Source: Candidatus Methylophosphatis roskildensis
GTDB lineage: Bacteria; Pseudomonadota; Gammaproteobacteria; Burkholderiales; Rhodocyclaceae
Reading direction: 5' to 3'
Assembly: GCA_016708905.1 (NCBI GenBank)
Contig: JADJEV010000004.1
Span: 62,001-126,000 of the forward strand
DNA length: 64,000 bases
Each line of letters begins with the position of its first letter. Position 1 is the stretch's first letter. Of the stretch, positions 1 to 8,931 are shown in pieces. The position numbers were made by a program, and so were the translations under genes. The notes under the pieces were generated by a model. It was not told the origin of the DNA. It ran no database searches and saw only the letters and a list, made by a program, of their open reading frames with translations.

Positions 1-1241
1 AATCGACTTTTGCAATTCTGCTTGCTGGCGGACGAGGCAGCCGGCTGCACGAACTCACCGACTGGCGCGCCAAACCAGCGGTGCCGTTCGGCGGCAAGTT
101 TCGCATCATCGATTTCACACTGTCCAACTGCGTCAATTCCGGCGTGCGTCGGGTGGCGGTGGCAACACAGTACAAGGCACACAGCCTGATACGCCACCTG
201 CAGCGCGGCTGGAGCTTTCTCGATGGTCGATTTGACGATTTCATCGACATCGTGCCCGCCGCGCAGCAAGTCAGCGAAGACTCATGGTACCAAGGCACGG
301 CGGATGCCGTGTATCAGAATCTCAACATTATTCGAGGCAGCAAGCCGGAACTCGTGCTGATTCTTTCCGGCGATCACATCTACAAGATGGACTACGGGCG
401 CATGCTGGCCTATCACGTGAGCCGCAAGGCCGACCTGACCGTAGGTTGCGTCGAGGTGCCGATCGCCGATGCCACCCAGTTCGGCGTCATGAGCATCGAC
501 GATGACGGTCGGATTCGCAAGTTCTCGGAAAAGCCCGCTAATCCGGAACCCATGCCGGGCAATCCCGAGATGGCACTCGGCAGCATGGGAATCTATGTAT
601 TCAATGCAGACTTCCTGTTCGAACACCTGATACGCGACGCCGAGGAGCTGGTATCCAGCCGCGACTTCGGCAAGGACATCATCCCCTACTCGGTGCCCCG
701 CAATCGGGTGTTCGCTCATCGCTTTTCCGACAGTTGTGTCGGAACCCTGCCCGGCAGCAAGCATTACTGGCGCGACGTGGGCACGATCGACGCGTACTGG
801 GAAGCGAATATGGAACTCTGCAAGGTAACACCCGAACTCAACATGTACGACAGCGCATGGCCGATCTGGACCTATCAGGAACAGTTGCCGCCGGCCAAGT
901 TCGTGTTCAACGACGAGGAACGGCGCGGCATGGCGGTCGATTCGCTGGTTTCCGGCGGCAACGTCATCAGCGGCGCAACGGTACGCCGCTCGCTGATGTT
1001 TTCCAACGTGCGTGCCAACAGCTATTCGCTGATCGAGGATTCGGTGATTCTCCCCGAGGTCGAGATCGGCCGCAACGCAGTGCTCAAGCGATGTGTGATC
1101 GACAAGGGCGTAACGATTCCTGAGGGCTTGAAGGTCGGAGTCGATCCCGAAAGCGACCGTCGGCGGTTTCGCGTCACCGAGCGTGGTGTCACACTGATTA
1201 CCGCGGCGATGTTGGGACAGGCCTTGCATCAATTGCGCTGA
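1..1241 (+). CDS. glgC: Glucose-1-phosphate adenylyltransferase (5' end cut by window)
   Basis: Makes ADP-glucose from glucose-1-phosphate and ATP, the committed step of bacterial glycogen synthesis in the cytoplasm. The reading frame is open from base 3 and begins inside the N-terminal nucleotide-binding signature LLAGGRGSRL, followed by KPAVPFGGKFRIIDF, both typical of GlgC. SGDHIYKMDY and the sugar-phosphate-binding motif FSEKP follow, and the C-terminal part has the left-handed beta-helix type repeats (VISGATVRRS, VEIGRNAVLKRC). Only the first few residues are missing because the gene starts before the window; the GTG at 81 is internal, not the start. It lies 437 bp ahead of glgP, fitting a glycogen locus. 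The family call is firm; allosteric properties cannot be read here. Confidence 0.95.
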   Translation, partial: STFAILLAGGRGSRLHELTDWRAKPAVPFGGKFRIIDFTLSNCVNSGVRRVAVATQYKAHSLIRHLQRGWSFLDGRFDDFIDIVPAAQQVSEDSWYQGTADAVYQNLNIIRGSKPELVLILSGDHIYKMDYGRMLAYHVSRKADLTVGCVEVPIADATQFGVMSIDDDGRIRKFSEKPANPEPMPGNPEMALGSMGIYVFNADFLFEHLIRDAEELVSSRDFGKDIIPYSVPRNRVFAHRFSDSCVGTLPGSKHYWRDVGTIDAYWEANMELCKVTPELNMYDSAWPIWTYQEQLPPAKFVFNDEERRGMAVDSLVSGGNVISGATVRRSLMFSNVRANSYSLIEDSVILPEVEIGRNAVLKRCVIDKGVTIPEGLKVGVDPESDRRRFRVTERGVTLITAAMLGQALHQLR

Positions 1242-1678
1242 TCCGCAAGGCAGGCGGGGTCGATGCGGTGCACGTCTGACACTTCCGCCTGTCGGTTTTC
1301 CGGCTGTCTGCCATACGCGGCACGCGGCGAGTGCAGCGTGCTGGTCGACGATCGCGGCGATTGCACGGGATAAGCGGGCGAGAACATAATGCAGGCTGTG
1401 GCGTTGCGGATTCGCCGCAGCGTGCGGCACAAACGATATTCATACCGGCGTCCATGCCGGATGACCGATATCAGGACAGGCGTTCTGCCCGGAGATGGAG
1501 CAACTTACGATACTTGATTGATGTTTGGCGTCGGCGGCATGGGGCCGATCTCCAGCCGCAAGGCGTTCCGGAAACCGTTGGCCGAGGGGTCGAGGGCATC
1601 GCGCTGATCGCGGCGATCGAGGGCGTTTGCCCGTCTCCCAGGATCAGGCTCGGCTGAAAACCAAGGGAACAACAAACA
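1242..1678. other. Intergenic region between glgC and glgP
   Basis: No convincing gene is seen on either strand; the open frames here are short, arginine-rich and continue as shadows of the neighbours. A short inverted repeat (CCGGC/GCCGG, near 1452-1468) is too weak to call a terminator. AAGGGA a few bases before 1679 is a plausible ribosome binding site for glgP. Confidence 0.5.
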
Positions 1679-4231
1679 ATGCCCGGCACCCCTTTCTTGC
1701 TCGAAGTCAATCCGCAGATCCCGCTGCGCCTGAGGCGCCTGCAGGAACTGGCGAACAACCTCTGGTACAGCTGGGATCGGCCGACGCGGACGCTGTTCGC
1801 GCGACTGCATCCATCGTTGTGGAAGCGCGCCCAGCACAGTCCGAAGGCCTTTCTCAAACGGGTCTCGCAGTGGCGACTCAATGAGGCGGCTGAGGACCGC
1901 GTTTTCCTCAATGCCTACAACCGGGTGCTGTCTGCCTACGACACCTACCATGCGCAGACGACACGGCTGAAGGAGACGACCGACTTCGGCGAAGGGGATC
2001 TGGTCGCCTACTTCTGTTTCGAGTTCGGTTTTCACGAAAGCCTGCCGATCTATTCCGGCGGATTGGGCATTCTGGCCGGCGATCACTGCAAGACCGCCAG
2101 CGACCTGGGGCTGAACTTCGTCGGGATCGGGCTGCTGTATCACCAGGGGTATTTCAACCAGACCATCGACAACGAGGGCAACCAGCACGCGCTGTACACA
2201 ACCTCCGATTTCGACGACCTGCCGATATCCCCGCTGGTTCGTAAGGACGGCGCCGAACTGCGTGTCAGCGTACCCCTGCCCGGCCGCAATGTCCTGCTCA
2301 AGGTTTGGCAGGCCCGCGTCGGTCATGTGCGCCTGTTTCTGCTCGACAGTTTCCTGCCCGAAAACAGTCCTGCCGACCGGGATATCGCGCACCGCCTCTA
2401 CGGCGGCGATCGCACGACCCGCATCGAGCAGGAAATCCTGCTCGGCATCGGCGGCGTGCGCGCGCTGGCCGCGCTTGAGGTCAAGCCGACCGTCTGGCAC
2501 ATCAACGAGGGGCATGCGGCGTTCCTGGCTTTCGAGCGGGTTCGCATGCTGATCGAGTCGGGACTGGACTTCAGCGGTGCGCTCGAGGCTGTCGCCGCGA
2601 ACACGGTATTCACCACGCATACGCCGGTCCCGGCCGGCCACGATCACTTTGCCGAAGACACGGTACGACACTATTTCTCGAGTTGGCCGCCCCTGCTCGG
2701 CATTCCGATCGAACAAATGCTCGGAATGGGCCGCACACCGGCCAGCCCCGAATTCAACATGTCGGCGCTCGCCGTGCGTGCGTCGCGCTTCCACAACGGC
2801 GTGTCCGCCATCCACGGTGAAGTGTCGTCGCGCGTGCTTTCCAACATGTGGCCACAGATCGATCCGACCGAGAACCCGATCGGCCATGTGACCAATGGCG
2901 TCCACGTCCCGACGTTTCTCGCGCCCGAGTGGTACGACCTGTTCGACCGGCACCTGGGTTACGGCTGGAAACAGCGGCTGACCGACCCCGAGTGTTGGGA
3001 AGGCATTCATGCAATTCCCGACCAGCAGTTCTGGGCCGTACGTCAGGCCCTCAAGTCACAGCTTTTCAGCCAGCTGCGCGACCGCATATCGGAGCAGCAT
3101 GCCCGCAATCATGGCTCCCAGGCTCACATGGACCGCGTGCTCCGGCTGGCCAACCCGGCCAATCCGCAGGCGCTGACGATCGGCTTCGCGCGGCGCTTCG
3201 CGACCTACAAGCGCGCCCATCTGCTGTTCGAGAATCTCGACTGGTTGCGCGAAATCGTCTGCGACGAGCAGCGCCCGGTGCTGTTCATGTTCGCCGGCAA
3301 GGCCCACCCGGCCGACCGGCCGGGGCAGGACATGATTCGCCGCGTCGACCAGGTCTCGCGCATGGCGGAATTCGAGGGCCGGATCCTGCTGGTCGAGGGC
3401 TACGACCTGCGGCTGGCACGCCGGCTGGTATCGGGCGTCGATGTGTGGCTCAACAATCCGATCTATCCGCTGGAAGCATCCGGCACTTCCGGCATGAAGG
3501 CCGCGTTGAACGGCGTCATAAATCTGTCGATCCTCGACGGCTGGTGGGGTGAAGGCTACGACGGCAGCAACGGCTGGGGCATCAAGCCCGTGGCGGATTC
3601 TGCCGACGCCGCCCGGCGCGACCGGGAGGAAGTCCGCACCCTCTACGAGATCCTGCAGGATTCGGTGGTGCCGCTGTTCTACGAAACCGGGCCGCTCGGC
3701 TTTTCGCCGGCCTGGGTGGCGATGGCCAAGCGTTCGATCGCGACCCTGCTGCCGCGCTTCAACACCGAGCGAATGCTGGGTGAGTATGTAGAGAACTTCT
3801 ATCGTCCCGCCGCCAGGCAGTGGCATCGGCTCTCCCGCGACGACTACGCGCCAGCAAAGGAACTGGCGACCTGGAAGTCGAATGTTCGCGGCCACTGGAG
3901 CCGGGTGCGGGTTCGTCGTCTCGACAGCCAGCAGGCGCGAATTTCGTTCGGCGATGCTCTGCGCTTCGAGCTGGCGGTCGAACTCGATGGCCTGGAGCCT
4001 GCCGACATCAAGGTCGAACTAGTATTGGGCCGCCCTTCTGACGACGACAGACCGCACAATGCCAAGCAGTTCGAACTGCTCTGGATGAAGCGACTCGAGG
4101 GCGGCGAGCATCTTTATGCGATCGAACTGCAGCCCGAGCTGTGCGGCAAGATCGACTATCGCTTCCGCGTCTATCCCAATCATGCCCTGCTCACCCATCC
4201 GTTCGAGATGGGCATGATGCTCTGGCTCTGA
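1679..4231 (+). CDS. glgP: Alpha-glucan (glycogen) phosphorylase
   Basis: Releases glucose-1-phosphate from glycogen or maltodextrin with a pyridoxal-phosphate cofactor. At 850 residues it is the bacterial short-type alpha-glucan phosphorylase with an N-terminal DUF3417-like region (RRLQELANNLWYSWD) rather than the E. coli type. ENSxx active-site neighbourhood YSGGLGILAGDH lies near residue 125, the NEGHAAF segment near 277, and the PLP-binding lysine is K607 in GTSGMKAALNG. The ATG at 1679 follows AAGGGA at normal spacing. With glgC upstream it forms a glycogen synthesis and breakdown locus, and the G1P it yields can feed the gnd-zwf-pgl genes downstream. Family call is firm. Confidence 0.95.
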   Translation: MPGTPFLLEVNPQIPLRLRRLQELANNLWYSWDRPTRTLFARLHPSLWKRAQHSPKAFLKRVSQWRLNEAAEDRVFLNAYNRVLSAYDTYHAQTTRLKETTDFGEGDLVAYFCFEFGFHESLPIYSGGLGILAGDHCKTASDLGLNFVGIGLLYHQGYFNQTIDNEGNQHALYTTSDFDDLPISPLVRKDGAELRVSVPLPGRNVLLKVWQARVGHVRLFLLDSFLPENSPADRDIAHRLYGGDRTTRIEQEILLGIGGVRALAALEVKPTVWHINEGHAAFLAFERVRMLIESGLDFSGALEAVAANTVFTTHTPVPAGHDHFAEDTVRHYFSSWPPLLGIPIEQMLGMGRTPASPEFNMSALAVRASRFHNGVSAIHGEVSSRVLSNMWPQIDPTENPIGHVTNGVHVPTFLAPEWYDLFDRHLGYGWKQRLTDPECWEGIHAIPDQQFWAVRQALKSQLFSQLRDRISEQHARNHGSQAHMDRVLRLANPANPQALTIGFARRFATYKRAHLLFENLDWLREIVCDEQRPVLFMFAGKAHPADRPGQDMIRRVDQVSRMAEFEGRILLVEGYDLRLARRLVSGVDVWLNNPIYPLEASGTSGMKAALNGVINLSILDGWWGEGYDGSNGWGIKPVADSADAARRDREEVRTLYEILQDSVVPLFYETGPLGFSPAWVAMAKRSIATLLPRFNTERMLGEYVENFYRPAARQWHRLSRDDYAPAKELATWKSNVRGHWSRVRVRRLDSQQARISFGDALRFELAVELDGLEPADIKVELVLGRPSDDDRPHNAKQFELLWMKRLEGGEHLYAIELQPELCGKIDYRFRVYPNHALLTHPFEMGMMLWL

Positions 4232-4280
4232 CTCGGTTCCGTACCGCTAACCGGGCAAGCCGCGGGCACGCGGCCTGCTC

Positions 4281-4309
4281 GTTCGGCGCAATATCGGCTG
4301 CGCCCTACG
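4281..4309. repeat. Dispersed intergenic repeat fragment
   Basis: A segment reading TTCGGCGCAATATCGGCTGC and ending in CGCCCTACG follows glgP. Similar segments near genes ending in 'tagggcgc...' are common dispersed repeats in proteobacterial intergenic regions; a related one lies around 30411-30480 (GTTCGGCGCGATTTCGATTG, with TAGGGTGCATGAGGCG). It overlaps the last codons of the antitoxin on the minus strand. Function unknown. Confidence 0.4.
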
Positions 4310-4628
4310 TTTGCGACTTGCCGGCGACAGCCAGGACGGCCTTCGGATTGGTGCTCGCGATAGCCAGCAGAGTCCGCGCCGCGCCACTGGGTTCCTTTCG
4401 GCCTTGCTCCCAGCCTTGCAGGGTGCGAACAGAGACACCCATGAGGAGCGCGAACTGAGACTGCGAAAGGCCCGTTTTCTTGCGCGCCTCGATGACCGGC
4501 GACGACACGACATGAACCTGACCGACCCTCATCTGGCGCACGGACTGCAGCAACTCCGCCGCGAGGTCGCGTTGCGCTTCGTACGCTTCCAGTTCGGCTT
4601 TGGTGAGGGGCTTAATCTTCGAGGGCAC
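4305..4628 (-). CDS. HigA-type antitoxin, HTH domain
   Basis: A 107-residue protein with a C-terminal Cro/C1-type helix-turn-helix (ARKKTGLSQSQFALLMGVS then VRTLQGWEQGRKEPSGAA, about residues 48-85). This is the layout of HigA/RelB-like antitoxins of RelE/HigB toxins, which bind the toxin and repress their own promoter. Its start overlaps the end of the toxin gene by 17 bp and both are read on the minus strand with the toxin first, the usual HigBA order. The N-terminal 45 residues are charged and probably form the toxin-binding or dimer part (inference). Confidence 0.85.
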   Translation of the reverse strand: MPSKIKPLTKAELEAYEAQRDLAAELLQSVRQMRVGQVHVVSSPVIEARKKTGLSQSQFALLMGVSVRTLQGWEQGRKEPSGAARTLLAIASTNPKAVLAVAGKSQT

Positions 4629-4923
4629 GGCGTATCTCCTTCAACTTGGGGCCAGTGAGGTTGTCGGTTTTCGCCTTGGCGTACAGCGTGAGCAAGACAA
4701 CTTCACCTTGAGCGGTACGAGTGAAGTAGATCACCCGAACGCCACCAGACTTGCCCGAACCTGCTCTACCCCAACGGACCTTGCGTATGCCGCCGGACTC
4801 GGGCACGACATCTCCGGCAGTAGGGCGCTCGGCAATGTAGGCAGCGAAGGCGCCACGTTCCTCTTCTGTCCAGTAGTGAGGCCACTGGCGCTGGAACAAG
4901 AGCGTTTCGACAACCGTGAGCAT
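4612..4923 (-). CDS. RelE/HigB-type toxin
   Basis: A 103-residue protein of the RelE/HigB fold: the core KVRWGRAGSGKSGGVRVIYF and the C-terminal LLTLYAKAKTDNLT are typical of this family, which cuts mRNA on the ribosome. The gene is upstream of and overlaps its antitoxin at 4305-4628. The pair stands alone between glgP and the oxidoreductase gene, on the opposite strand to both, suggesting separate acquisition. Substrate specificity cannot be told from sequence. Confidence 0.85.
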   Translation of the reverse strand: MLTVVETLLFQRQWPHYWTEEERGAFAAYIAERPTAGDVVPESGGIRKVRWGRAGSGKSGGVRVIYFTRTAQGEVVLLTLYAKAKTDNLTGPKLKEIRRALED

Positions 4924-5074
4924 TCGCTACTTATACGCCTGAGGCGCATAGACGTCCAGCGTCCGATTCGAGACGACAGCCGCCTCCGTCCCTGTCCTTC
5001 CCCTCGAAGAGGGAAGAAGAGCGGCGACGCATGGTCTCCGCGCCGCCGCACCACCGAGAACACGCAGGCCTGGA

Positions 5075-5133
5075 AGCCGCATGGATAGGACTTCCCGGGG
5101 CATGCCATGCCACGAGGCCTAATCCATGCGGCT
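5075..5133. repeat. Palindromic intergenic repeat, copy A
   Basis: A perfect 12-bp inverted repeat AGCCGCATGGAT (5075-5086) / ATCCATGCGGCT (5122-5133) encloses a 35-bp centre that itself contains GGCATGCCATGCC. The same right arm occurs in intergenic regions near 13189, 17791, 22344 and 30655. The element sits in the 412-bp gap before the oxidoreductase gene; otherwise that gap (4924-5335) shows no gene. Confidence 0.7.
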
Positions 5134-5335
5134 CTCACGCACTCCCCTGCCAGGACCGCCATGCCATGCGGCATCCGGCACGGTACGAAAATCGCGAAAA
5201 CCCCTGTCCGGTGCTATGGTCAAAGCGCCAGGTTGCGCGTGCCAGCGTGCACAAAGCACACGGCGCGGGATTCAGCTCACGAGGCGCCGTCCAGCGAATT
5301 CGCCGATCAGGCGAGACGACAAGGAGAGACAGTCG

Positions 5336-8300
5336 ATGAATGTCCCCGGCAGTCCGCTTGCTCCGGTGCTGCAATCGCTCGACGATCGCTACACCCAGCC
5401 CACCGGCCGCGTCTCCCTGACCGGCAGCCAGGCGCTGGTGCGCCTGCTGCTGATGCAGCGCGAACGCGATGCCGCCGCTGGACTCGACACTGCCGGCTTC
5501 GTTTCCGGCTATCGCGGCTCGCCGCTCGGCGGCTTCGACCAGACACTGTGGAAAGCGCGCGAGCACCTGCAGTCGCACAACATCGTGTTCCAGCCGGGCG
5601 TCAATGAAGATCTCGCCGCCACTGCCGTATGGGGTAGCCAGCAGGTCAATCTGTTCCCCGGCGCCCGCCATGCCGGCGTCTTCGCGCTCTGGTACGGCAA
5701 GGGCCCGGGCGTCGATCGTTGCGGCGACGTGTTCCGCCATGCCAATGCCGCCGGCAGCTCGCGTCATGGTGGCGTGCTGGTGATCGCCGGCGACGACCAT
5801 GCGGCCAAGTCGTCGACCCTGCCGCATCAGACCGATCACGTCTTCAAGGCAGTCGCCATGCCGCTGCTGGCGCCGTCGAGTGTGCAGGAGTATCTCGATC
5901 TGGGCATCCATGGCTGGAGCCTATCGCGCTACTCGGGTTGCTGGGTGGCGTTCAAGGCCGTCGCCGATACGGTCGAGACCACCGCATCGGTCGACTGCGA
6001 TCCGCATCGCGTCGAGATCCGCCTGCCGACCGATTTCGAGATGCCGCCCGACGGCCTCAACATCCGCTGGCCCGATCCGCCGCTGGTGCAGGAAAACCGG
6101 CTGCTGCACTTCAAGCTCTACGCCGCCCTCGCCTACTGCCGCGCCAACCGGCTCAATCGCATCGTCATCGATTCGCCGAACCCGCGGCTGGGCATCATCA
6201 CCTCGGGCAAGTCCTACCCCGACGTGCGCCAGGCGTTCGATGACCTGGGCATCGACGAGGCGCTGGCCAGGGAGATCGGCATCCGGCTCTACAAGGTGGG
6301 CATGATCTGGCCGCTCGAGGCCGAAGGCGTGCGCCGCTTCGCCGAAGGGCTGGACGAAATCCTGGTGGTCGAGGAAAAGCGCCCGTTCCTCGAATACCAG
6401 TTGAAGGAGGAACTCTACAACTGGCGCGAGGACGTGCGTCCGCGGGTGGTCGGCAAGTTCGACGAAAAAGGCGAATGGGCGCTTATCCCGACTGCACACG
6501 GCTGCCTCGAACATGGCGACTGGCTGCTGCCGGCGGCGGGTGAGCTGACGCCGGCGATCATCGCGCGCGCCATCGCGCTGCGGGTCGACCGCTTCTTCGT
6601 CTCGCAGCGCATTCGCGAACGGCTGGCCTTTCTCGACGCCAAGGATCGCTCGCTCGCGTCGCGCACCTTCAACATCGAGCGCGTGCCGACATTCTGCCCG
6701 GGCTGCCCGCACAACACCTCGACCAAGGTGCCGGAGGGCTCGCGCGCGATGGCCGGCATCGGCTGCCACTACCTGGCGGTCATGATGCCCGACCGCAACA
6801 CGGCCACCTTCTCGCACATGGGCGGCGAAGGCGTCGCCTGGGTCGGCCAGGCGCCGTTCACAGAAACCAGCCACGTGTTCGCCAACCTCGGCGACGGCAC
6901 CTACTTTCATTCCGGCCTGCTCGCCATCCGGCAGGCAGTCGCGGCCGGCGTCAGCATGACCTACAAGATCCTCTACAACGATGCGGTCGCGATGACCGGC
7001 GGCCAGCCGGTCGACGGCCCGCTCAGCGTGCCGATGATCGCCCGCCAGATCGAGGCCGAAGGCGTGCAGACGATCGTCGTGGTGACCGACGGCACCGCGC
7101 ACGACTACAGCGCGCGCGATCTGCCCGCCGGCACACCGATCCGCCACCGCGACGAACTCGATGCCATCCAGCGCGAATTGCGCGAAGTCACGGGCGTCTC
7201 GGCCCTGATCTACGATCAGACCTGCGCCGCCGAAAAGCGCCGTCGGCGCAAGCGCGGCACCTACCCGGACCCGGCAAGGCGCGTGTTCATCAACCAGAAG
7301 GTCTGCGAAGGCTGCGGCGATTGCGGCGTCCAGTCGAACTGCATGGCGGTGGTACCGCTGGAAACCGAATTCGGACGCAAGCGGGCAGTCGACCAGTCCA
7401 TCTGCAACAAGGATTATTCGTGTCTCACCGGCTTCTGTCCGAGCTTCGTCACGATCGAAGGCGGACTGCCGCGCAAGGGCAAGGCGCTCGCCGTCGACGA
7501 GTCACCGTTTCCGCCGCCACCCCAGCCTGCGCTGCCGGGCACCGCCAAGCCGTTCGGCATACTGGTCACCGGCGTCGGCGGAACCGGGGTGGTGACCATC
7601 GGCGCGCTGATCGGCATGGCAGCGCATCTCGACGGACGCGGGGTGTCGGTGCTCGACATGACCGGCCTCGCGCAGAAAGGCGGCGCTGTGTGCTCGCACG
7701 TGAGGATCGCCGATCGGCCCGAGGATCTTTACGCGACTCGCATCGCGCATGGCGAGGCCGATACCGTAATCGGCGGCGATCTGGTGGTATCGGCCGGCAT
7801 CGAATGCCTGAGCAAGGTGCGGCACGGACACACCCGCGCCGTGGTCAACTGTGCCGAGACCCCGACGGCGGACTTTGCCCGCAACCCCGACTGGCAGTTT
7901 CCGCAGGACAAGATGCAGGATGCAATTCAAACCGCGGTCGGGGCGGAGGCCTGCGACTTTTTCGACGCCCAGGCGCTGGCGACAGGTCTGTTCGGCGATG
8001 CCATCGCGACCAACCTGTTCCTACTCGGCTACGCCTGGCAGAAGGGCATGGTGCCGGTGACGCTGGCCTCGCTCGAACAGGCCATCGCGCTCAATGCCAG
8101 CGCAGTCGAGATGAATCGCAAGGCGCTGCTGTGGGGTCGCCGTGCCGCGGTCGGACTCGAAGCGGTTCGGCGCTTTGCCGAACCCGCCGCGGTCATACCG
8201 GTCCGGCCGCCGACGCTCGACGAACTGGTCGCCCGACGGGCCGAGTTCCTCGTCGACTATCAGGATGCCGCCTACGCTCAACGCTATCGCGCGCTGGTCC

Positions 8301-8884
8301 AGCGCGTGCGGGAAGCCGAATTGCCGCTCGCTTCGAGCGAACTCGGCTCGGCAGTCGCGCGCGGCTACTTCAAGCTGCTCGCCTACAAGGACGAGTACGA
8401 AGTCGCTCGCCTGTATTGCGATCCGGCATTCTGGGACGAGCTGACGGCAACCTTCGAAGGCGAGTTCAAGGCGCGGTTCCAACTGGCGCCGCCACTGCTC
8501 GGCCGGCCCGATCCCGATACCGGCCGCATCGCGAAACGCAGCTACAGCCAGCGCATGCTGTGGGTGTTCCGGATTCTCGCCAGGCTGCGCGGACTTCGCG
8601 GCACCCGCTGGGATCCATTCGGCTACACGGCGGATCGCAGACTCGAGCGGGCGCTGATCGTCGACTACGAGTGCGACATCGCACGCATCATCGGCGAACT
8701 CACACCGGCACGACTGGCGATCGCGGCAGAGATCGCGCGCCTGCCCGAGCAGGTCCGCGGCTTCGGCCACATCAAGCACGAAGCGGCCAGCAAGGCAACC
8801 AGGCGGCGAGACGAATTGTGGGCGGACTGGGAACGCACAGCGCAGTCTGCACCGGCATCCGCGCATGCCGGCGGGACGTGCTAA
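5336..8884 (+). CDS. Fused indolepyruvate ferredoxin oxidoreductase family protein
   Basis: A 1182-residue fusion of the subunits of 2-oxoacid:ferredoxin oxidoreductases, which decarboxylate aryl- or other 2-oxoacids to acyl-CoA with reduction of an electron carrier. It has the N-terminal pyruvate-binding region (SGYRGSPLGGFD), a thiamine-diphosphate region (NLGDGTYFHSG then YNDAVAMTGGQPV), iron-sulfur cysteines in CEGCGDCGVQSNC and CNKDYSCLTGFCPSF, and the gamma domain starting near GILVTGVGGTGVVTIGAL. I place the start at ATG 5336 because AGGAGAG lies 8 bases upstream; the open frame extends back to 5126, but that stretch runs through the palindromic repeat. The true substrate (indolepyruvate, phenylpyruvate or other) is not fixed by sequence. 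Confidence 0.9.
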   Translation: MNVPGSPLAPVLQSLDDRYTQPTGRVSLTGSQALVRLLLMQRERDAAAGLDTAGFVSGYRGSPLGGFDQTLWKAREHLQSHNIVFQPGVNEDLAATAVWGSQQVNLFPGARHAGVFALWYGKGPGVDRCGDVFRHANAAGSSRHGGVLVIAGDDHAAKSSTLPHQTDHVFKAVAMPLLAPSSVQEYLDLGIHGWSLSRYSGCWVAFKAVADTVETTASVDCDPHRVEIRLPTDFEMPPDGLNIRWPDPPLVQENRLLHFKLYAALAYCRANRLNRIVIDSPNPRLGIITSGKSYPDVRQAFDDLGIDEALAREIGIRLYKVGMIWPLEAEGVRRFAEGLDEILVVEEKRPFLEYQLKEELYNWREDVRPRVVGKFDEKGEWALIPTAHGCLEHGDWLLPAAGELTPAIIARAIALRVDRFFVSQRIRERLAFLDAKDRSLASRTFNIERVPTFCPGCPHNTSTKVPEGSRAMAGIGCHYLAVMMPDRNTATFSHMGGEGVAWVGQAPFTETSHVFANLGDGTYFHSGLLAIRQAVAAGVSMTYKILYNDAVAMTGGQPVDGPLSVPMIARQIEAEGVQTIVVVTDGTAHDYSARDLPAGTPIRHRDELDAIQRELREVTGVSALIYDQTCAAEKRRRRKRGTYPDPARRVFINQKVCEGCGDCGVQSNCMAVVPLETEFGRKRAVDQSICNKDYSCLTGFCPSFVTIEGGLPRKGKALAVDESPFPPPPQPALPGTAKPFGILVTGVGGTGVVTIGALIGMAAHLDGRGVSVLDMTGLAQKGGAVCSHVRIADRPEDLYATRIAHGEADTVIGGDLVVSAGIECLSKVRHGHTRAVVNCAETPTADFARNPDWQFPQDKMQDAIQTAVGAEACDFFDAQALATGLFGDAIATNLFLLGYAWQKGMVPVTLASLEQAIALNASAVEMNRKALLWGRRAAVGLEAVRRFAEPAAVIPVRPPTLDELVARRAEFLVDYQDAAYAQRYRALVQRVREAELPLASSELGSAVARGYFKLLAYKDEYEVARLYCDPAFWDELTATFEGEFKARFQLAPPLLGRPDPDTGRIAKRSYSQRMLWVFRILARLRGLRGTRWDPFGYTADRRLERALIVDYECDIARIIGELTPARLAIAAEIARLPEQVRGFGHIKHEAASKATRRRDELWADWERTAQSAPASAHAGGTC

Positions 8885-8931
8885 GGTGAAAAGTCGCGCA
8901 CGACAATCGATCGGGAAACGGGAGTAAACGC

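Noticed and set aside
282..1430. Long minus-strand open frame opposite glgC
   Set aside because: Mirror of a strongly coding plus-strand gene in high-GC DNA; composition is typical of a shadow frame.
1505..3010. 501-codon minus-strand frame opposite glgP
   Set aside because: No family pattern, rich in R, Q, G and V; glgP on the other strand is unambiguous.
5126..5335. Upstream extension of the oxidoreductase frame
   Set aside because: The added 70 codons pass through the palindromic repeat and lack a ribosome binding site, while ATG 5336 has AGGAGAG.
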